Source of the DNA: Paludibacteraceae bacterium | Lineage (GTDB): Bacteria > Bacteroidota > Bacteroidia > Bacteroidales > Paludibacteraceae | Direction: 5' to 3' | NCBI GenBank assembly: GCA_017550055.1 | Contig: JAFYMM010000390.1 | Location: 1-12,925, forward strand | DNA length: 12,925 bases | Part shown: positions 1 through 9,200 of the stretch, piece after piece | Position numbering within the stretch: position 1 is the stretch's first letter | How the letters are laid out: the number at the start of each line of letters is the position of its first letter | Translations under genes and position numbers: made by a program | The notes under the pieces: generated by a model | What the model was told of the DNA's origin: nothing | Seen by the model: the letters and a program-made list of their open reading frames with translations, nothing else | The model's database searches: none

Positions 1-54
1 CATTAGACCCATTGTCATAAATACAGCCACTACGGCAACTAAAATCTTTTTCAT
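1..54 (-). CDS. N-terminal fragment of an exported protein (signal peptide only)
   Basis: Reading the minus strand from an ATG at 52-54 gives MKKILVAVVAVFMTMGLM, after which the window ends. The Lys-Lys start followed by a hydrophobic stretch of small aliphatic residues is a classical Sec signal peptide, so the product is probably periplasmic, outer-membrane or secreted. The start is supported by its position beyond the terminator of the upstream giant gene and by the A/T-rich leader typical of Bacteroidota genes. Only 18 codons are visible, so the family cannot be named; small outer-membrane beta-barrel proteins often start like this, but that is a guess. The gene lies on the same strand as its neighbours but is separated from them by a terminator, so it is probably its own transcription unit. 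Confidence 0.65.
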   Translation of the reverse strand, partial: MKKILVAVVAVFMTMGLM

Positions 55-202
55 AATAATTGATTTAATTTAATTAATATTCTAACCATAAAATAGCAAA
101 ATCCGCGGTTTATTTGCTACTTTCTGTCTTTTTGACCAACAAACTTTGAAAAGGTTTAATTAACTACTAATTTTTTAGTATTAATTCACTCATAATTCTA
201 AT
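55..202. other. Intergenic leader upstream of the left-edge gene
   Basis: This is a very AT-rich stretch between the terminator of the giant gene and the next start codon, and it should hold the promoter of the left-edge gene. On the minus strand a TTTG (from the CAAA at 141-144) could be a Bacteroidota -33 element. The sequence about 20 bases further on, TAGCAAAT, keeps only the TA of the TAnnTTTG -7 consensus, so no promoter is called. A perfect 6-base inverted repeat (TACTAA, four T, TTAGTA) sits at 165-180. No ORF and no Shine-Dalgarno sequence were seen. Confidence 0.5.
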
Positions 203-242
203 TAAATAAAAATCCGTTTCTTACAATAATGTAAAAAACGGA
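203..242 (-). terminator. Rho-independent terminator of the giant surface-protein gene
   Basis: The arms at 213-224 and 231-242 pair over 12 positions with a single internal mismatch (220/235), leaving a 6-base loop at 225-230. The base of the stem is the GC-containing TCCG/CGGA. On the minus strand the stem is followed by TTTTTATTT. It begins 9 bases past the stop codon at 252-254, the expected place for the end of the giant gene's transcript. Confidence 0.9.
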
Positions 243-251
243 CCTTTATTC

Positions 252-3200
252 TTATTGAATAACTACAATTCTGCCAACATGGATTCCTCCAGTTCCATCA
301 ATCACTCTGACAAGATAAATACCTCCTGTAGGTAACCCTTCTACCGCTATAGGATAGATCATTGGTTCCTCACGGAGAATAACTTTACCCGTTGCGTCTA
401 TAACCTCTAGCATCAACCCTTGCATCTCTTCTGCTGTCCAATCGCGATTGATATATGTAATTTCTCCACCTGATATTGGATTAGGAACGATAACCAATGA
501 TAATACATAAACACCCTCTAATCCGGTGCCGACCTCAAGAGTTAAGTTAACTATCGAGTCACATCCAACTGAGGAAGTAAATACCTCACGATAATTACCT
601 GCTTTAGAAAGTGTATTCTCTCCAAACTCGTATATATCTCCTTCCGAAATTACAATTGTTGTATCAATCTCTATACGCTCAACAAAGTCTACATATATAT
701 GCACAAGTGAGTCGCATCTATCTGGATATGAAAAGCGTTGAACAAGCATTGTGTCTTGCGTAATAGTTATACGAGAATGTCCGTATCCACTATAAAGTTC
801 GCCTTCACATACATAGTCATTTTCAATCGTAGGTTCTGGTGTAGAAACATACAAATTGAGATGTACTATAGAATCACAACGCAATACATTTTGGAATGTA
901 CGCACATATAAACCAGCTTCTGTCAAAATAGTATCCAAGAAAAGATACTCTTGACCAAGACAAATAGTATCAAACACCTCAACTACCGATGGCAATACAT
1001 TAAGATTCATAACTACTATCGAATCGCAACCCGAATTGTTTTTATAAACTCGCTCATAACGTCCTGTTGTAGTAAGAACTGTATCAAGCCATTGTACTTT
1101 TTCGCCTTCACAAACCAATCGATTTTGTTGGAAATATTTAGGCACAATACTCAACGTAAGCGTAACTATTGAATCACATCCGCGCGAATTAACCAAAGTA
1201 TCAACATAAATACCTGCTTCTGAGAGAAGTTTATCACCTAGTTTATAAACATCACCCTCACAAATAGAAGCCGACAAAGTATTATGATTATTCAATACTG
1301 TAAGATTTACTCGTACGACAGAATCACATCCACATGACGACTGCAACAAAGCATCATAATAACCAGAAAGAACAAGATTTTTACCAGCAAAAGCTCCTTT
1401 GTTATAAGTCTCTCCCTCACAAATAGTGTCATTGTATTGATAAATACCTGATGGATTCATTGTAAGGCGAAGTGTCTTTAATGTATCACACTCATCCATT
1501 GATTGTGCTTCAAATAGACGTTCAATAACATTCTCACCAATTTTAAGCGATGATGAATTAACAGAGAAACCATTCTTAGTATACATCACAGTTCCTTGTG
1601 ATGGTTGACAAATAGCATCTTCAAATACTACATCATCAACATAACAAATTACACGAATATTATCTACTACAATATACGCAGCCGAACCTTTAGCTGATGT
1701 TGCATAAAAACCTAATCGAACCACAGAACCACGATATGCAGACAAATCAAAACGAGCAGACTCCCATGTATTATCTGTATTAGAATATACACCCAATGTA
1801 TCTGCCTTATCATCACTAATAACAACAACCTTAAGTTTTTCTGTTGGCGAACTACTTAAATAATTAAACGAGAATACATAATCGCCATCAAGCTCAATTT
1901 GTGGAGTCATGAGCATAGAATAACCTGTTGTAGATGCACATTGAATTTGTACACAACGACCATATTCAGTGCCAATATAACTATATTCTGCAGGCTGAAT
2001 AACATTCCAGTTATACATAGGCTCAAGCAATTGGCTTTGAGTTGTATTGTCCCAACACATCGGGATAGTTGTCAAAGCTGATGTCTCAAAATTTTCCACA
2101 AATGGAGGATATACCACTCCACACTCTGTACTAAAAATTACTGAAGTCCAATCAGACACCTCCGTTCCATACACAGCACGTACACGGGCTGTATATGTCA
2201 TTGATGGCTGTAATGTTGCAATCGTTGTTCGCGCTTCTCCAACTTTTACATCAACCACAACAACATCAGACTTAAGCACTTGCACTTGATATTCAGAACT
2301 ATTTCCCATCCACGACAAATCAACACTATTTTGAGTAATAGCATCAACTGTAAGTCCAACAGGAGTACCAACAGACAAAGCTTCAACAGAGAAATCATCA
2401 ACAATCATATTCCACGACGAACCAGAAATTTCACCCATAAATCCTAACTCATAAACACCATCAGTTGGAGCAAAAAACTCTGCTGAAATTTTTTGATAAT
2501 CAATATTCAATACTTCACTACGTACAAGCGACTGAATTTCAGAGCCAGTGCGTGTTACAATATGCATATATGCTGCTGTCAAATCACTCTGACGAGCATA
2601 AATTGACACTTTATAATATGTTTGTCCTTTAAGTGAAAATTGACGTGTTGCGGCATTTTTATTTGCTCCACCACGACCACTGAGCGACATATAATTAACA
2701 CCAGAATAAGGAGCTGCAACAGCCGAAAAGCTAACATCAACCACATTTGTCAACCACGAATTACTACCTTTAAGATGCTCTTCCGTCCAACAATTATCAA
2801 GAATATCTGTAGAATTATATGTATCAAAGTTTTCTATAAACGGATTATTTAATGTTACCTCAATTGGCAAACATTCAGTCGCAAAACCTAAAATAGTCCA
2901 TGGTGAAACTTCGTCGCCTGCACACTTAGGACGTGCAAAGAGATAATATTGTGTATCAGCAGTCAATGCTGTCAAACGAATTGTATCACCCGAAACTTCT
3001 CCAAATGACAACATGTCACCTCCATCAGCCATTGATGACACATAATATTCTACCACTTCACCATCATTAGGATTATCGAACACTATGACTGCCGATGATG
3101 TAGTAACTTCAGCAAGTGTAAGCATATCGATAACACCACACTCAACTGACTTAATTTGAATATTATCGATTGACAATGGTGGCAATGTTGCGGTTGACAC

Positions 3201-6200
3201 ATCATTACTCCATTGCACAAGTAAATGATAATTAACTGGCTCTGTAATAGTAAACATTGTTGTTTCTTTTTTCCATGATGTAGAACCACAAAGTTTATCA
3301 GCCTCATGCAAACGAATATATTTCTCAGTATCTAAGCCATTCGCTCCTATCTTCTCACCTGGAGTAACATAAATATTAGTTGGCGCAAAGAAAACACGTC
3401 CAAAGTCACGCTCTGCCTCTCCATTACATTTCCAGTCAAAAGACACTTGATAATCCCCTGGCTCGAAAAGGAATGTGCGATAAGCGTAAATATTACTAGA
3501 ACCATAATCATAATAACCATATTCACCCGAAGCATCTGCTACATACAAAGCTTTTTCTCCTGTCAATACTGAATTATTTGAATTTTCACCAATAATAAAC
3601 TTAACATTTTCACTGCCATTAGCAAAAATCCACTCTTGATTTTCTTCTTCATTCTCAAATCCACAAGTATAAGGTATTGTTGGCACCGAATTAAGTGTAC
3701 GGAATTTAGTTTCAATCCACTCTGTAGAATCCGTGCAGACAGTACGCATACGCAAAACATATTGTGTATTTGGAGTCAAATCAGTCAATGTTAGTTTCTC
3801 AAGAGTTGGAGCTATTTGCTGACGAATAATTCCATTGCTAGAAGACAAGGTATAAACATAGCCTACTGCTGCTGGAGCATGATTCCATGTAGCCACAGCA
3901 AATGTATCACCAAACACTTCAATTGCTAAATCAGACGGAGCAAAACACTCAGGTGCTGTTGTTACCACAATATTATCAATATAAACTTGTTTTGTCGTTA
4001 CCTTACCACGGAAAACAATATATTTTCCTGCTACGTTATATTTCGAAAAATCAAAAACTTCAGTTCGAGTATTTGACGTAGCATAAATATCGTCTTTCAC
4101 TATTTGGAATGTTGACTCATCCGACAAATCATCTTGCAAACCTATTTGATAATATGTACCTCCTTGAGGATTATAACTAATATAAGAAATAGAAAGTTTT
4201 TCTCCTGGCACACTAAATGCAGGCAATGCTACTGATGAATTCTTATAAAGATTTAACACATACTTATCTCCTTCGCTTGCATTAGCTTTAGTAAGTTTTG
4301 GATATTCAACTCCTAATTCATACACTTTATTCAAACGTGTATAACAAGAAGGGAATGCGTATGGATGCGAACCATAAGAATTAAATGATTCTGTATACGA
4401 TTGCTCATTCGTAATAATATAATCATCACAATTAGTGCCAAAAAGCAATGGTTGTACCCAATCACCAGTGTCTACCCCACATACGCTACGTGCATATACA
4501 ACATAGTTAGTAGCTTTTGTCAGATTAAGCAATTCAATTGTATCAAGCGTTGACACAAAACGTGGCATTGAATCGATATCTTGTGTTGCATGGCCATAAG
4601 CTAATTGCACAGCTGCCGATTTGTAATCAAGTGCTACACGCGCTGATGTTGTTCCAACTTCAATAAGATTAAGCGAACGAACATTAGGACAACCCGATGA
4701 TTTTGTTATCTTAATATTATCTATACATACATCGCCATTGTCATACAATGTTGGACCTACCTTAAATGCAATTCGTGCGTTAGCATATTCAACATCAAGC
4801 ACGTTAAATTGAACTTTAGAAGTTAAAAATAGATATCTTCCATCAGCATCTTTTTCTGGTTCAAATGGAACAAATGTTTCTACCTCAACAAAAGACGATG
4901 CATCTGAAGGATCTGTCATCACTCCGACCACTATATCTGGTGCGTAATACGATGCTTTATTTGACAAATAATCAAATTCTACTTGCAATGATGTAGTTGG
5001 CGCATCAAGTTGTGGCATAATAACAAATAACGGATATGTATCAGATGAAAATAATTGCATAGATTGTAACCCATCTGAATATGTCGACCAACTAAGACCT
5101 GTTGATGGACGCCATGGAGTTTCTCCTGTTTTAGTTGTAAAGATAGTATAACAACCTTCATTAACACTTTCAATATCCTCGAAACTTTCAACATATGGTA
5201 TTGAATTTACCTCTGCACACTCGGTCATAAACTCAATTATACGCCATGAACTTTGTTTTGCACCGCAATTAGTACGGACATAAAGTGTATATTTAGTAAA
5301 ACCTGCAAGATTATTAATTGTAAACGGATTAGTTGTAACATCAACAAATGTTGTAACATCTTCAATATACTCGCCTTGGCGCAAACATACATATTGCCAT
5401 GCTGTCGCATTAGTTGTATCATTAATTTGTATTGTCGCTGATATGCCCCCTATAGATTGCACTGTCAAACTTACTGGGCGCATACAACTTTCTATTTTTT
5501 CGACCTCAAAATAATTAATAGCAATAAACGATCCTTCTAAGCCCGAAGATTTACCCATAATAGAAATACGAACAACATTGCCTACATAAGGAGTCAAATC
5601 AAACTCCAATTGAGTATATTGCGTTAAATTAGTATAACCTTCTCCTAAAAGTATTGGATATGTTTGTCCCCCATCTATTGATAACTTAACTGTAACTGTA
5701 TCAGCATACTTATTCATTAAACCAATATTAAGTCTTGCCCCTTCCTCTTTTGTCAAATCAAACAAAGGCGAAAGAATAGCCGCTTTATTTCCAGTTGTAT
5801 TATAATAATCTACTGATTCAAAATAAAGACGAGAATATTCAACACGCCAATTATTTTTAGAATCAAAAGAGGCACCTTCTCCATCTTCCCAACACAACGG
5901 AAGAGAACCATATGAATAAGACTTAAAATCTTCAACGTATGGCAATGACCACACTCCACATTCTGTAATTACTCGACCAACATTTGTAAAATCACTAGAA
6001 TCAGTTGCTGAACAAATAGCGTTTACTTCAAAGTCGTATGCTGTCGAATGTTTCAAATTTACAATAGTCGTTGGATTAGTAGTTACTATTGTATCAACCA
6101 TAACTCGTTCTCCAATATACCCTACAACGTTCCAACTATTTTCATCCCCTTTAGATGTCCAACTCATAGTTACAGAATTTGATGTTACCGCATCAAATTT

Positions 6201-9200
6201 AGGTTCTACAGGTTGCTTACATGTCGGAGCAAATTTAACCTCTATATCATCCATAAAGAACGAAACGTCCTCTTGAGGAAGATAAATAGCCACATAACGA
6301 GCTGAGCGGAAATCGGCATAATCATCCATCAACAAATCATTAAAATACATCTTAAATTGATACCATTTCCAACCATCTTGAATATGGAACGAGCCAATAG
6401 GTTCAAATGTCGACACATCAGCTGGGTCAGTCATCACACCAATAGACAAGTCAACATCTCCTGCATTCGAACGAACCCACCCTGTAATCATATAATCAGC
6501 CAATGATTCAACATCTAATTCAGGGGTAATAACAGTTGCTTTGCTCACACTAAGTCCTTGACTTCCCGATACCTTTTGTGCAGAATTCGAATTTACATAC
6601 TGATTTTCACCCACGAAAGTCCAACAATCAAATCCATACTCAAAACCATCAGTAAAAGGAACCGCTGTAGAAGAACATCTTGTTCGAAATGTTTGAAGAG
6701 AACTCCACGAACTTTCTTCATCTGCTCCACATAATGACTTAACAGCATAAAAATACTCTTTATCTGCCATCAAATCATTTAAATCTGTATATTGAGACGT
6801 AATTGTATCATAAAAAACATTACCACGCGAATTTTCAGGCACAAATTCAAAATCATTAACACTCAATATCCATTTACCCGCAGACATATCCATAATTTTT
6901 ATTGCCGCAGACGAACTTGTTAAATTTGCAATACTAGTTGGAGATGGCGCACAACTAATTTCTTGTATAATAATATCATCTATACCTGCACTTGTTGATG
7001 CATAAACATCAATGCCAAAGAAATAAACACCATCTTCTTCTACCATAAAATAAGCTAAATGCTTATTCCAAGATTCAGAGATATACTCTTGAGATAGCAC
7101 AACTGTCATACTATCTTTCACAGCAGACTTACTATAGCCAAATGATATATAACCACTTGTTCCTGCTTGAATTGCATAAGCAGAAATCTCATAATAGACA
7201 CCAGCTTTCAACAATACAGGTCTGAAGATTGACGCAGATGCACCATTAATCCATGCGTACAAAGTTCCTGTATTAGCATGATTCATTGATTGATATTTCT
7301 TTGTTGACAAATCTTCTTTCGTTACTCTAAAATATCCACCTTCAGACAAATAGCAACCTTCCAATTGTGTTGCATCAACAAGCTCTTCGAATCCTTCTGT
7401 AAATGGAGTATTTTTAGTAATAGCAAATGGCTCACATAATGTTGTAAAAGAATAATTCATAGTTGTCCACTCGCCATAAACTCCATTAGAACAAACAGAA
7501 CGCACATAAACATTATATGTAGTAGAAATCTCTAAGTTAGTTAAATCAACTATAGTTGTATCTGAAGTAAATTTCAATCCATCTACAACAGATACACCAT
7601 CTTTACACAAACTTACTTCGTATGCATCCACTCCATCTTCAGAAACAAAAAGTTGAGCCGAATAAGAAGATACATTTTTCACTTCGAATGAAGTAATAGT
7701 TTCACAAGCAGGTTTTTCCGCAACAATAACATTATCAATATAGTCATTTGCAGAAGAATAAGAAGTTGATGTTTGTACGAACATAAGATATTTATCTCCT
7801 ACAGCATCAAAATCTACTCTATATTGATAATAACCTTTTTTAGTAACTTTTGGTTCTTGCAAATAATCTGTAGGGATATACAATAATTGCTCGGCTCCAA
7901 GTGTGTCAGGTCTATCATTAAGCATAACCTTAATACCTCCATCACCCGAGTTACGCATCATCATAAATGAAATACGATATTTCTTACCCGATTCAAATCT
8001 AAACTGAGGAGTAACTAAAGCTTGACCATTGCCTGGTGCTTCCATCATAACCCCAGCTCCTTCATATATATAATCAGAACGCTCATGTCGTTCTATTGAA
8101 CCAGCGGGTACAGTCATACTCCAACATACAGGCGGGAATGTTTGTCCTTCAAAATATTGCACATAAGGATATTCTACAACAGGAGCACATTCTGTCATAA
8201 ATTTATAATCAAAATCAACCCAAATAGATGTATCTCCCACACCACAATAAGCCGCCACTTTACCAGCAATACGATATTCAGTCGAATGAGTCAAACCTTC
8301 CAACCAAAACTCTGGAGTACTACCATTTACTTGCTTTTCACTATGTTCAATAGTTACCCCTGTATTAGGATCTGTCAATCGATATTTAACAATCCAAGAT
8401 GTTTCATTTGCTCCTTTAACCCATTTCATACCAAATGCTGTTTGAGTTGGAGGTAACATCTCAATATCTTTAATTTTACGACATGTAGGTGCAGGATATA
8501 CGCGAATGTCATCCACATACATATCATTACCATAACTTGCAGCAAGAGCCTCAATCATTAAATAGACAGTCCCCGACAACGGAATATTATAATCATATTG
8601 ATAATATCCCACGCCATCCACTTGAGGAGAATGCAAATAATAAGCATTGATCACCCCTAATTCTATTGCACCAATGGTGTCTGGAGTATTATTAACTAAC
8701 ACTCGCAATTGCTCACGTTGCTTTTCTCCATTAACAATAACCTCTCTTGCATGACGATACATCCAAAACGATACATCATACGCACCAGCAACATCTATTT
8801 GCATTGGTCTAACCACAAGGGCAGTACGCGTTCCTCCCTTAGTTTTTCTAAAACGCAATACCTTATTACCATCTTTTGCCTCTGTTACTGTAATACCATC
8901 TGGATACATCGAATATACTGGAGTATAAATATCTATTCCCTGATTACCATAATTTTCACCATCTCCATATCCTGCAATAAATTGTTTCACTTGCCAACAT
9001 TCTGGAATCACTCCCGAACTCGCCTCAAAACTTTGTTGAAATACATTTGACTCCATAACACCACAAGCTGTTACAAATGTCACAACTTCACTCCATTCTC
9101 CACTTTCAGTTGCAGAACAAACCGAACGCACTCTTACACTATATTCAGAATTTCCTTCTAAACCCACTATTTTACATGGATTAGTCGTAAATTTTTGAAC

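Noticed and set aside
100..145. Possible Bacteroidota promoter (TTTG, 20 bases, TAGCAAAT) for the left-edge gene
   Set aside because: The -7 element matches only TA of TAnnTTTG, so in this AT-rich stretch the match is too weak to call.
860..1340. Regular 150-bp spacing of similar GAATCACA(A/T)C words, considered as a CRISPR-like or non-coding repeat array
   Set aside because: The words encode the conserved CDSIV residues of in-frame protein repeats and the DNA between them diverges as coding sequence does; there are no short identical repeats with unique spacers.
8709..9050. A 113-codon plus-strand open frame, and another of 104 codons at 8142-8456
   Set aside because: Both lie wholly inside the giant minus-strand gene, encode low-complexity Ile/Ser/Asn/Cys-rich sequence with no domain or signal, and look like antisense shadows of an AT-rich gene.
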